Below are positions 8,909 to 16,771 of a stretch of DNA of 64,000 nt, piece by piece (position 1 is the stretch's first letter; every line of letters starts with the position of its first letter). A program made the position numbers and the translations under genes. Under the pieces are notes generated by a model. It made no database searches and had not been told where the DNA came from. It saw nothing but the letters and a program-made list of their open reading frames with translations. This stretch comes from Gammaproteobacteria bacterium (GTDB taxonomy: Bacteria; Pseudomonadota; Gammaproteobacteria; Steroidobacterales; Rariloculaceae). Location of the stretch: assembly GCA_022826245.1 (NCBI GenBank), contig JAJDVG010000012.1, positions 1 to 64,000 of the forward strand, written 5' to 3'.

Positions 8909-10567
8909 CTATAAGCCCTCGTCGTGCACGACCCGGCCGCCGACGATCGTCATGAGCGGCCGGATGTCGTTGATCTCGTCCGCCGGGATCGTCAGGTAGT
9001 CGCGGTCGAGCACGACCATGTCCGCGAGCTTGCCGGGCTGGATCGAGCCCAGATTGTCTTCCTGGAAAATCAGGTACGCATTCTTGCGCGTGTGCGCGAT
9101 CAGTGCGTCTTCGCGGCTTATGGTCTGCCGAAGCACAACCCGCCCGCCGACCATCTTGCCGGTCACGGACCACCAGAGCGTCGTGAACGGCAGGAGCTGG
9201 TTCGCGCGGCTGCCGTCGCTGCCGAATCCCCAGGTGATGCCGCTTTGTTGGATCGTTGCGAGCGGCGCCATGTCGGAGGCCTCGTCACCGAATACCGAGT
9301 GGTTGATGCCGCCGTTGATGACCGCCCAGGGATGCACGGCGGCGTACATTCCGAGCGCCTTCATGCGCTCGAGGTGGGGCGCTTCGATCTGATTGGCATG
9401 AGCGAAAGCCCAGCGCAGGTTGCGGACGGGATACTCCGCGTTGACGATCTCGATCTGGTCGAGGAATGCCGAGATCGTGTCGCGCAGGTTGGCGTGCACG
9501 TGCAGCGGGAGTCCGGCTCGAGCGATCGCGGAGATCATGCGCCGCCATTGCCCGAGTTCATCGGCGCCGTAGTTCGATTCGACCAGGAACATCGGGTCGT
9601 GCAGCGGCCGGTAGACGCTTTCGCCGAACGTGACGTGGTCGATGTACTCGTCACCCTGGAAGAGCTTCAGTTCCGCGATCCTCGGCAACACGGCGTCGAC
9701 CTGCTCCGGCGAGCCCGCCGACGCGCCCGTGATGCAGAAAACGCGCAGGCCGAGTTCGCCCCGGTCGGCCCAGCGCCGGTACATGGCAAGCACATCCGCA
9801 TTGCAGCCCGCGCTGCCGAACGCCGTGAGGCCCGCCGCATTGAGATACCGGATCATGGACCGCGTGCTCGTCTCGAGCGCGCTGCCCGATGCGGTCGGCA
9901 ACCGTGCGGCCAATGAGCGGATACCGGCTTCCCCGATTTCGCCGGTCGGCCGGCCGGAAGCGTCGCGCACGACCCAGGCGGGGCCGTCGGTGTTGTCGAG
10001 CCCGAAGGCTTCAAGCGCGAGGGAGTTCAAATACCCGCGGTAGTACGACTCCTGCATGAGCACCGGATGATCGGGAACGACCGCGTCGAGTTCCTCGCGC
10101 AGCAGCGGGCCGGAATCGTCCGCGAACTGCGCGATCGCCCAGCCGCCGAGCGTATAGATCCACTCGCCGGGTTCCGTGGCCGCGGCCTTCGCGCGCAGCA
10201 TATCGAGCGCCTCGCGGCGCGAGCCGACCCCGTCCCAGCGAACTTCGTAGGCCCACGTCGTACCGGCCCTGAGCAGGTGCATGTGGTTGTCAATGATGCC
10301 CGGTATCACCGCCCTGCCGCCGACATCAACCACTGCGGTTTCCGGCCCGCCGAGCGCGGCAATCTCCTCGCTGCTGCCGACCGCGACGATGCGCTCGCCC
10401 GCCACGGCAATCGCTTCGGCAATGGTAAAGCGCTCGTCGACGGTGATGATCTTGCCGTTCGTGAGCACGAGGTTCGGTGCGTTCTGTGCGCCGGCAAGCG
10501 ATACGGCGAACCCCGCCGCGGCAAGCGGCAGTAACGCCAACGCGCGATGCAGCTTTTTCGCGGTCAT
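8909..10567 (-). CDS. Exported YtcJ-like amidohydrolase (Amidohydro_3)
   Basis: A metal-dependent hydrolase of the YtcJ/amidohydrolase-3 group, about 552 residues. A Sec signal peptide (MTAKKLHRALALLPLAAAG, cleavage near AGAQ) is followed by NLVLTNGKIITVDE, the HxH motif in IPGIIDNHMHLLRAG, the long insertion typical of the group, and a C-terminal LGSIQPGKLADMVVLDRD segment. The start at 10567 is set by the signal peptide and GGAGGG upstream; a longer frame to 10747 would overlap the neighbouring gene. It lies 20 bases downstream of an alpha/beta hydrolase, suggesting an operon. The substrate is unknown. Confidence 0.86.
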   Translation of the reverse strand: MTAKKLHRALALLPLAAAGFAVSLAGAQNAPNLVLTNGKIITVDERFTIAEAIAVAGERIVAVGSSEEIAALGGPETAVVDVGGRAVIPGIIDNHMHLLRAGTTWAYEVRWDGVGSRREALDMLRAKAAATEPGEWIYTLGGWAIAQFADDSGPLLREELDAVVPDHPVLMQESYYRGYLNSLALEAFGLDNTDGPAWVVRDASGRPTGEIGEAGIRSLAARLPTASGSALETSTRSMIRYLNAAGLTAFGSAGCNADVLAMYRRWADRGELGLRVFCITGASAGSPEQVDAVLPRIAELKLFQGDEYIDHVTFGESVYRPLHDPMFLVESNYGADELGQWRRMISAIARAGLPLHVHANLRDTISAFLDQIEIVNAEYPVRNLRWAFAHANQIEAPHLERMKALGMYAAVHPWAVINGGINHSVFGDEASDMAPLATIQQSGITWGFGSDGSRANQLLPFTTLWWSVTGKMVGGRVVLRQTISREDALIAHTRKNAYLIFQEDNLGSIQPGKLADMVVLDRDYLTIPADEINDIRPLMTIVGGRVVHDEGL

Positions 10568-10587
10568 TGCCCTTCCCTCCGTGGAGC

Positions 10588-11514
10588 CTATTGTAGCCAC
10601 TCGCTGAACCAGCTCGCGGCCTCGCGGGCGGCGATCTCCAGGTGCGACAGGTTGCTGTACATACTCATGTGCGTGCTCTGCTGTTGCACGAAGAGTTTCT
10701 TCTTTGTCGTGGCGATCTCGCCGAACGCCGGAATCTCGCGCTCCCACATCGTCAGATCGTCGCCTTCCGCGACGATCATGAGGGTCGGCGTGTCGAGAAT
10801 CCGCGGCAGATAGGGCCTCACATCATAGCTCCACACGAGTTCCGTCGATTCGATCGTGCTGTAGTGTTCGTGGCGCGGCGCCGATTCGGCCTTGATCTTC
10901 ATGAAGACCGGCTTCGTCTCCGGATGCGGCCATGTGACGACTTCGGTCTTGGGATCACCCGAATGCGGGATATGACCGTGCACGCCGGTCAGGTAGCGCT
11001 TGCGCCGCTCCGCTTCGATCAGCGCCGTCAGCTCACGGAAGCCGACCGAGCCGTGGGCTCGCATCGAGTTGTACCAGCCCTCGATGATCGGGATCTGCGA
11101 GACGATGCACTTGACGCGCCAGTCGAGCGCGCCGACCGCGAGCGCGTGCCCGCCGCTGTAGGAAATCCCCCAGACCCCGATCCTCGCGGGATCGATCTCG
11201 TCGGCGAATTCGTCCAGGTAGCTCACGGCGTCGATCGCGCTTCGATAGTCGGCAATCTGCTTGCGCGGATCGAGGTGCTGGCGAGGTTCGCCGTCGCTCG
11301 CGCCGAGATGCCGGTAGTCGAAAATCAACGCGGCGCAGCCGGCGGCGACGAAGTACTCCGCGTACTCCGGCATGATGAGTTCCTTGACGTAGCACCAGCC
11401 TCCGCCCATGACGACGACGGGCCGCGGTCCCTGCCCGGTTTCGGGCAGGTACAGATCAGCGCGAATCATCTCGTCGCGGTTCTCGCTTGAAAATTCGACC
11501 TCTCGTTTCAGCAT
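10588..11514 (-). CDS. Alpha/beta hydrolase (dipeptidyl-peptidase/xylan-esterase-like)
   Basis: A ~308-residue alpha/beta hydrolase without a signal peptide. The core shows VVVMGGGWCYVKE (oxyanion region), GVWGISYSGGHAL (serine nucleophile elbow GxSxSGG), an aspartate in VAEGDDLTMW and a histidine near QSTHMSMY. It resembles bacterial proteins annotated as X-Pro dipeptidyl-peptidase-like or acetyl-xylan-esterase-like hydrolases. ATG 11514 follows GGAGGA; an ATG at 11568 is possible but lacks such a site. It heads a likely operon with the exported amidohydrolase and is divergent from the bufferin operon. Confidence 0.82.
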   Translation of the reverse strand: MLKREVEFSSENRDEMIRADLYLPETGQGPRPVVVMGGGWCYVKELIMPEYAEYFVAAGCAALIFDYRHLGASDGEPRQHLDPRKQIADYRSAIDAVSYLDEFADEIDPARIGVWGISYSGGHALAVGALDWRVKCIVSQIPIIEGWYNSMRAHGSVGFRELTALIEAERRKRYLTGVHGHIPHSGDPKTEVVTWPHPETKPVFMKIKAESAPRHEHYSTIESTELVWSYDVRPYLPRILDTPTLMIVAEGDDLTMWEREIPAFGEIATTKKKLFVQQQSTHMSMYSNLSHLEIAAREAASWFSEWLQ

Positions 11515-11763
11515 CGCGTCCTCCGTTATCGCGACCTCGACGGTCTGCGTCTGCGCCCGATCCGACACTATACGCGCGTACGGCCATCCGGCGGTCGGCG
11601 GGAACGGAGTTCGTTGGACCGATTACTGCGCACAACTCCCAATTGGGAGTAGAATCGATCACGGTCGGGAATATACGTCTCAAGGGGAGCGATCCAACCG
11701 CCAGGATCGACGTTCCCAACAAGGCTACCGGTCCGGCCCATGTCCTATCGATACGAGGTCGAG
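11515..11763. promoter_or_regulatory. Divergent control region between hydrolase and bufferin operons
   Basis: This ~250-base gap contains no convincing gene and must hold the promoters for both directions. On the plus strand about 11640-11690 there is an AT-richer patch including GGGAATATACGTCTCAAG. The CGTCTC element could be the -10 of an extracytoplasmic-function sigma promoter, which would fit known control of bufferin operons, but no clear -35 partner at the right distance was found. GAGG at 11755-11758 precedes the bufA start. Confidence 0.35.
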
Positions 11764-12045
11764 ATGATGAAGACAAGAAAAGACGCGTTGATAACTTCGG
11801 CGATCGGCAGCCTGCTGGCCGTGGGCGCTTTCACGCTCGCGAACCAGGGTGTTGCCCAGGACGCCGAGCAGGAACAGGAACGCTGCTACGGGGTCGTCAA
11901 GGCAGGCGCCAACGACTGCGCCGGTCCGGGCCACACCTGTCAGGGGCAGGCCAGCGAAGACGGCAGCCCGCAAGAGTACATCCTCGTTCCGGTCGGCACC
12001 TGCGAACGCCTGGTCAACGGCAGCACGACAGCCAGAACCGAGTAA
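11764..12045 (+). CDS. bufA: Bufferin precursor (DUF2282/BufA family)
   Basis: A 93-residue secreted RiPP precursor. The family is known from Caulobacter and others to be exported, oxidatively modified on cysteines to thiooxazoles, and to chelate copper. Here a Sec signal (MKTRKDALITSAIGSLLAVG, cleavage near GVAQ) is followed by a cysteine-bearing mature part: RCYGVVKAGANDCAG, HTC and VPVGTCE, with cysteines at 41, 52, 59 and 80. The CYGxxKAGxNDC signature is diagnostic. ATG 11764 or 11767 is preferred because GAGG lies just upstream. The TAA stop shares a base with the next start (TAATG), implying translational coupling to the modifying enzyme. Confidence 0.9.
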   Translation: MMKTRKDALITSAIGSLLAVGAFTLANQGVAQDAEQEQERCYGVVKAGANDCAGPGHTCQGQASEDGSPQEYILVPVGTCERLVNGSTTARTE

Positions 12046-12911
12046 TGACCCAAAGCGTCGCGGGCGACGCACGGCCGATTCCAGCCATTGCCGGCATCGG
12101 CCTGCGCGGCCCGCATCAGGCGCATTTCCTCAACGACAAGCCGGCTGCGGGCTGGCTCGAGGCGCACAGCGAGAACTATTTCGCCGAAGACGGCATCGCG
12201 CTGGCGACACTCGAGCGAATCCGGGCGGACTACCCGGTCAGCCTGCACGGCGTGGGGCTTTCGATCGGTTCCGTCGACCCGCTCGACACCGGGCACCTGA
12301 CCCGACTTGCCCGCCTCGTCGAACGCATCGAGCCCGGGCTCGTCTCCGAACACCTGTCCTGGGGCGCGGTCGACGGGCGCCACCTCAACGACCTACTGCC
12401 GCTTCCATACACCGGGGAAGCGCTCGCTCACGTTGCCGGGCGGATCGAGCAGGTGCAGGATCGTCTCGGGCGGCAGATCCTGATCGAGAACGTCTCGAGC
12501 TACCTGGAGTTCACGAGTTCGACGATGCCCGAATGGGAGTTTCTCGTCGAGACCGCCACGCGCAGCGGCGCGAAGATTCTGCTCGATGTGAACAACATCT
12601 ACGTGAACTCGCAGAACCACGGTTTCACGGCCAGCGACTACATCGAATCCATCCCGGTCGAGCTCGTCGGCGAGATTCATCTGGCCGGCCACACCGTGCA
12701 GCAGTACGACGGGCACGAGATTCTCGTCGACACCCACAACGCGCTCGTCTGCGACGCGGTCTGGACGCTCTACGCCGCCGCGATCGCCCGGTTCGGTCCG
12801 ACACCGACCCTGATCGAGTGGGATTCGGAACTGCCGCCCGTCGAGACGCTGCTCGCTGAAGCCGCGCGCGCCCAGCGAACCATGGACAGCTACGGTGAGC
12901 GCGCTGCATAG
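12045..12911 (+). CDS. bufB: DUF692 multinuclear non-haem iron oxidase (bufferin maturase)
   Basis: A 288-residue TIM-barrel enzyme of the DUF692/MNIO family, which carries two or three iron ions and oxidises cysteines of the precursor. Visible candidate metal ligands include LHGVGL (His68), SEHLSWG (Glu102, His103), LIENVSSYLEF (Glu148, Asn149), LLDVNNIYVN (Asp181), NHGF (His192), GEIHLAGH (Glu210, His212, His216), DTHN (His231) and IEWDSELP (Glu258). The start is inside a TAATG overlap with bufA; upstream in-frame codons are discarded because they overlap the precursor. It overlaps bufC by 17 bases. Confidence 0.93.
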   Translation: MTQSVAGDARPIPAIAGIGLRGPHQAHFLNDKPAAGWLEAHSENYFAEDGIALATLERIRADYPVSLHGVGLSIGSVDPLDTGHLTRLARLVERIEPGLVSEHLSWGAVDGRHLNDLLPLPYTGEALAHVAGRIEQVQDRLGRQILIENVSSYLEFTSSTMPEWEFLVETATRSGAKILLDVNNIYVNSQNHGFTASDYIESIPVELVGEIHLAGHTVQQYDGHEILVDTHNALVCDAVWTLYAAAIARFGPTPTLIEWDSELPPVETLLAEAARAQRTMDSYGERAA

Positions 12912-13665
12912 GCTGCAGCGCGACTGCGAGCGCGCGTTTCGGGGCGCGGCTGCTGCGCCGCTGCTGCCCGCTCTCGTCGGCAACGCGATACCCGCCGCAA
13001 CGCGCGTTGAGGTGTACCGCAACAACGCCCGGGAAATCTGCCGCAAGGCGCTCGGGAACTCCTGTCCCGTCGTCGAGCAGCTCGTCGGCGATGCCTGCTT
13101 CCGGTCGCTGGCACTTCAGTATCTCGACGAGCACCCGTCAACGAGCGGCGACCTGCAATACTTCGGCCGCGAGTTTCCCGCGGTCCTCGACACGCTGTAT
13201 GCGAAGTCGGAATACGGCTACCTCGGCGATGTCGCGCGGCTCGAGCTTGCGATCGAATCCGCGCTGCTCGCGCCCGAAGCCCGGACGCTCGATCTCGAGG
13301 CCCTCGCGGATGTGCCTGCGGACCGGCTCGGCGATGTCGTGTTCGCAACGGCGCCGTCGCTGCGCCTTGTCGAATCCCGGTATCCGGTGCTCTCGATCTG
13401 GCGCGCGCATCAGTCGGACGGCGAGGAAACAGTGGATCTTTGCAGCGGGGCCGAATACGTCGCGGTACGGCGCGCGGGCGACGAGGTCGAGCTGCGCCTG
13501 ATCGATCGACCGGCGCTCGAACTCGGCCGCGCACTGGACGGCCGTGCGAGCCTGTCTCAGGTATGGGATGAACTCCCGGACGACGTGCGCGACGCGCTGA
13601 CGGGCGCGCTCAAGTCGCTCGCGATCGCCGGCGGCCTGTCACACTTCTCCCTGCCGGGGCGCTGA
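12895..13665 (+). CDS. bufC: DUF2063 partner protein of the bufferin maturase
   Basis: A 256-residue protein with a DUF2063 N-terminal domain (about residues 5-100; VEVYRNNAREICRKALGNSCPVVEQLVG) and a less conserved C-terminal part. In bufferin and related MNIO systems this partner binds the precursor leader and delivers it to the DUF692 enzyme. The gene begins with GTG inside the end of bufB, so the two are coupled in translation and are expected at matched levels. No signal peptide is present, consistent with modification in the cytoplasm before export. Confidence 0.9.
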   Translation: MSALHRLQRDCERAFRGAAAAPLLPALVGNAIPAATRVEVYRNNAREICRKALGNSCPVVEQLVGDACFRSLALQYLDEHPSTSGDLQYFGREFPAVLDTLYAKSEYGYLGDVARLELAIESALLAPEARTLDLEALADVPADRLGDVVFATAPSLRLVESRYPVLSIWRAHQSDGEETVDLCSGAEYVAVRRAGDEVELRLIDRPALELGRALDGRASLSQVWDELPDDVRDALTGALKSLAIAGGLSHFSLPGR

Positions 13666-13698
13666 TACGGCGAGGGCCAGAAACGAAAGGACAAGATC

Positions 13699-14175
13699 AT
13701 GCTCGACAAAGCGACCCAATGGCTGGTCTATCTGCCGGCCACGCTGCTCAATCGCGTGCAGGATGTTTTCGCGCTGGCGATCCGCTTCTACGTGGGCTGG
13801 CAGTTCTTCAAGGCCGGTCAGCTCAAGATCAATTCCTGGAGCAACACGCTGCAGCAGTTCCAGTTCGATTTTCAGGTTCCGTTGTTGCCGCCCTACGCGG
13901 CCGCCGTCCTCGGGACGTTCGGCGAGATGTTCTTCCCCGTGCTGCTGTGGATCGGCCTCACGACCCGGCTCGCCGCGGTCGGGCTGCAGATCGTCAATAT
14001 CGTCGCCGTGATCTCGGTGCTGTACCTGTTCCCGAACGGGCTTTCCGACCCCGCATTCGGCGATCACTTCCTCTGGGGACTCATGATGCTCGGCCTGACG
14101 TTCTACGGTCCCGGCCGACTGTCGATCGACTATCTGTTGATCCGGCGCCGCCGTAACGTGTTTCAGGGCCTGTGA
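13699..14175 (+). CDS. DoxX-family membrane protein of the bufferin operon
   Basis: A 158-residue four-helix membrane protein of the DoxX family (FYVGWQFFKAGQLKI at the first helix, then LGTFGEMFFPVLLWIGLTTRLAA). DoxX proteins commonly form the last gene of bufA-B-C operons; their role there is unproven, with quinone-linked redox or a metal-related envelope function proposed. It starts 33 bases after bufC behind GAAAGGA. It runs convergently toward the short lipoprotein gene at 14245. Confidence 0.88.
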   Translation: MLDKATQWLVYLPATLLNRVQDVFALAIRFYVGWQFFKAGQLKINSWSNTLQQFQFDFQVPLLPPYAAAVLGTFGEMFFPVLLWIGLTTRLAAVGLQIVNIVAVISVLYLFPNGLSDPAFGDHFLWGLMMLGLTFYGPGRLSIDYLLIRRRRNVFQGL

Positions 14176-14244
14176 CCGCGGCGGGAGCACCGCGCCCCGG
14201 CCAACTTCGGCGCGACTCCTGGCGCGGCGTCCGGGGCGCGGCGC

Positions 14245-14532
14245 TCAGGCGCCTTCCGGCGCATCCCCCTGCGCTTCTTCCTCGAAGAAATCCGGCGGCG
14301 CCTCGAGACATTCGCCTTCCGCGCCCGCGCGCGCCGATCGCGCACCGGGCGGGATGACGAGCGACTCCGAATCGTCCGGGAATGACAGCCCTTCCGGCAC
14401 GCGCACCGGGGGGATGGAATCGCTCGTCGAATAGCGCGCCGGATCCTCGCAGCGCACTTCGCCGCGCCGCCCGCAACCGGCGATAACGCAAACGGCAAGC
14501 ACGACGGCCAGGAGAATCGATATTCGGGACAT
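14245..14532 (-). CDS. Short lipoprotein next to dapA, BamC N-terminus-like
   Basis: A 95-residue lipoprotein beginning MSRISILLAVVLAVCVIAGC, with the lipobox IAGC. After the cysteine the segment SIPPVRVPEGLSFPDDSESLVIPP recalls the unstructured N-terminal region of BamC, and dapA-bamC is a standard gammaproteobacterial gene pair. The large folded domains of BamC are absent and the tail is acidic (FFEEEAQGD). It lies 17 bases downstream of dapA. It may be a reduced BamC, or an analogue that occupies the same position in the outer-membrane assembly complex; this is inference from position and a short motif. Confidence 0.6.
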   Translation of the reverse strand: MSRISILLAVVLAVCVIAGCGRRGEVRCEDPARYSTSDSIPPVRVPEGLSFPDDSESLVIPPGARSARAGAEGECLEAPPDFFEEEAQGDAPEGA

Positions 14533-14549
14533 TTCCGGTTTCGAACGTC

Positions 14550-15437
14550 TCAAGCGGCAGCGGGTTCGATCCCGGCCTGGGCCATCGCCGCGAACACGGC
14601 GCCGCGATACTCCGCCGCCAACTCCGTCAACGGCAAGCGGATGCCGGGCCCGGCAAGTCCCATCCGTCCAACGGCCCACTTCACGGGAATCGGGTTGCTC
14701 TCGACGAAGAGCGTGTCATGCAGCCCCCTGAGATTGACATCGATACGCTCCGCGGCGGCGCGATCGCCGGCGCGCGCCATGTCGCACAGCGCCCGCATGG
14801 CTTGAGCGGCCACGTTGGCCGTGACGGATATCACGCCGTCGCCGCCCATCAGCATGAATTCGCAACTGGTCGCATCGTCGCCGCTCAGCAGGGAAAACCC
14901 GGGTCCGCACCCGTCTCTGAGCGTTGCGACCCGATCGAGTTCCGCCGTAGCGTCCTTGAGCGACGCGATATTACCGTGCGCGGACAGGCGAATCACCGTA
15001 CTCGAATGCAGGTCCACGCCCGTTCGACCGGGCACGTTGTACAGGATCAGCGGCTGGCTTACGGCATCGGCGACCGTGCAGAAGTGCCGGTACATGCCCT
15101 CCTGGGTCGGTTTGTTGTAGTACGGCGTAACCACGAGAAAGGCCTCGACCGGCAAGCCGTCGACAGCGCGCGAAAGGTTCAGCGTCTGCGCGGTCGAGTT
15201 CGAGCCCGTACCTGCGACGATCGGGACGCGGCCGCCGGCGAGTTCGCAGGCCGCCGCGATGAGTTCGATGTGCTCGTCGTGTTCGAGCGTGGCGGACTCT
15301 CCCGTCGTGCCGGCAATCACGAGCGCCTGCGTACCCGATTCGACGTGGAAGTCCATGAGCCGGCCGAGATCGGCATAATCGATGGCGCCGTCAGCGTTCA
15401 TTGGCGTTACGAGCGCAACCATGCTCCCGGCCAACAT
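14550..15437 (-). CDS. dapA: 4-hydroxy-tetrahydrodipicolinate synthase
   Basis: Condenses pyruvate and aspartate semialdehyde in the first committed step of lysine and diaminopimelate synthesis. The start MLAGSMVALVTPM aligns with the family N-terminus and follows GGGCGGGAG. AGTTGESATL, YYNKPTQEGMY, the catalytic tyrosine in ILYNVPGRTGVDL and the Schiff-base lysine in IASLKDATA are all present. 295 residues is normal. A longer frame to 15497 is disregarded because the known N-terminus begins at 15437. It is divergent from gcvR. Confidence 0.97.
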   Translation of the reverse strand: MLAGSMVALVTPMNADGAIDYADLGRLMDFHVESGTQALVIAGTTGESATLEHDEHIELIAAACELAGGRVPIVAGTGSNSTAQTLNLSRAVDGLPVEAFLVVTPYYNKPTQEGMYRHFCTVADAVSQPLILYNVPGRTGVDLHSSTVIRLSAHGNIASLKDATAELDRVATLRDGCGPGFSLLSGDDATSCEFMLMGGDGVISVTANVAAQAMRALCDMARAGDRAAAERIDVNLRGLHDTLFVESNPIPVKWAVGRMGLAGPGIRLPLTELAAEYRGAVFAAMAQAGIEPAAA

Positions 15438-15595
15438 CGACAACTCCCGCCCGGTAAAAAGGCGGTCGATGGTACTGAGCGGCCCGGACAGGCGCAACCG
15501 GCAACCCGCGGCTGAACGCCGCCTCGCGCCTCGTTACACGCCAACGAGTTCAGAGTAAACTGACGTGTTTTGCGTCCGGGTGAAACGTCCCGCGA

Positions 15596-16129
15596 ATGGA
15601 ACAGCTACTAGTTATCTCCGCCGTCGGCGGTGAACCCACAAACGTCATCAACGACGTCGCCCGCCTGATCCTCGACTGTGGCGGCAACATCAAGGAAAGC
15701 CGAATGGCCGCGCTCGGGTCCGAGTACGCCATCCTGCTGCTCGTTGCCGGGAACTGGCACACGATCGGGCGCCTCGAGCGCGACCTCGGCAAATTCGGCA
15801 AGAGCAACGGCTTGACCCTGCACTTCAGGCGGACCGAGCCGCGCACCATGGGCAAGGAACTGCTGCCGTTCGCGATCGATGTCGTCGGTCTCGATCAACC
15901 GGGCATCGTGCACAGCCTGAGCGAGTTCTTCGCGAGCCGAAAGGTCGAGATCGGCGAGATTTCCACGCGCAGCTACGCTGCCGCGCACACGGGCGCGCCG
16001 ATGTTCTCGGTACAGATGTTCATCAACATCCCGGGCGGCGTGCACATCGCGGGGCTCCGTGAGGAATTCATGTTGTTCTGCGATCAGCTCAACGTCGACG
16101 CGATCATGGAACCGGTCAAGCACTCGTAA
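15596..16129 (+). CDS. gcvR: GcvR-like ACT-domain regulator
   Basis: A 177-residue protein with two ACT domains (about 1-80 and 90-170; VVGLDQPGIVHSLSEFFASR is the second domain start). GcvR binds glycine and restrains GcvA activation of the glycine cleavage operon, acting by protein contact and not by DNA binding. Position between dapA (divergent) and bcp (downstream, 21 bases) is the standard gammaproteobacterial order, which supports the assignment. ATG 15596 follows the only reasonable spacing; no strong Shine-Dalgarno sequence is visible. Confidence 0.88.
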   Translation: MEQLLVISAVGGEPTNVINDVARLILDCGGNIKESRMAALGSEYAILLLVAGNWHTIGRLERDLGKFGKSNGLTLHFRRTEPRTMGKELLPFAIDVVGLDQPGIVHSLSEFFASRKVEIGEISTRSYAAAHTGAPMFSVQMFINIPGGVHIAGLREEFMLFCDQLNVDAIMEPVKHS

Positions 16130-16150
16130 GGACCAGGGCCCGTTCACACC

Positions 16151-16669
16151 ATGCGCGACAGCCCTGCCGAACCCCTGGTTTCGTCCGGCAAGACGGTACC
16201 CGCGGTCGGCGACCGGGCGCCGGCATTCGAAGCCGAAGCCACGAGCGGCAAGACCGTCTCCAGCGAACAACTGCGCGGGCGCGCGTTCGTGCTTTATTTC
16301 TACCCGCGCGACAGCACTCCCGGCTGTACGGCCGAGAGCAAGGATTTCCGGGATCGGCATGACGAGTTCGCGCGCCGCGGCGTCACCGTGTTCGGCGTGT
16401 CAAGGGACAGCCTGAGTTCTCACGAGAAATTCAGGTCGAAACACGGCTTTCCCTTCGAGTTGCTTGCGGACAGCGACGGGACGCTGTGCGACCTGTTCGG
16501 TGTGATCAGACCGAAGAACATGTTCGGAAGACTGTTAAGCGGAATCGAGCGCAGCACGTTCCTTATCGGCCCGGATGGGGTATTGTTAAGGGAGTGGCGC
16601 ACGGTCAGGATCAGGGGGCATGTCGATGAAGTGCTCGAAGCCGTCGAGGCACTGCAAGGCCGGGATTGA
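16151..16669 (+). CDS. bcp: Bcp/PrxQ-type peroxiredoxin
   Basis: A thiol peroxidase reducing hydrogen peroxide and organic peroxides with electrons from thioredoxin. The thioredoxin fold spans about residues 18-168; the peroxidatic cysteine is Cys59 in RDSTPGCTAES. The resolving cysteine found five residues later in E. coli Bcp is replaced (the residue is Lys64). One other cysteine occurs in GTLCDLFG, so either that one or an external thiol completes the cycle. 172 residues is slightly long at the N-terminus. Confidence 0.93.
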   Translation: MRDSPAEPLVSSGKTVPAVGDRAPAFEAEATSGKTVSSEQLRGRAFVLYFYPRDSTPGCTAESKDFRDRHDEFARRGVTVFGVSRDSLSSHEKFRSKHGFPFELLADSDGTLCDLFGVIRPKNMFGRLLSGIERSTFLIGPDGVLLREWRTVRIRGHVDEVLEAVEALQGRD

Positions 16670-16771
16670 CGCCGTGCATGGCCTGAGCCTCGAATCCGCC
16701 CGGTCGCTGCGCCATTGGTGGTACAGTCCCCGCACGGGAACGGTGCGCGTTTGAGCGAGTCCAATCAGGCG

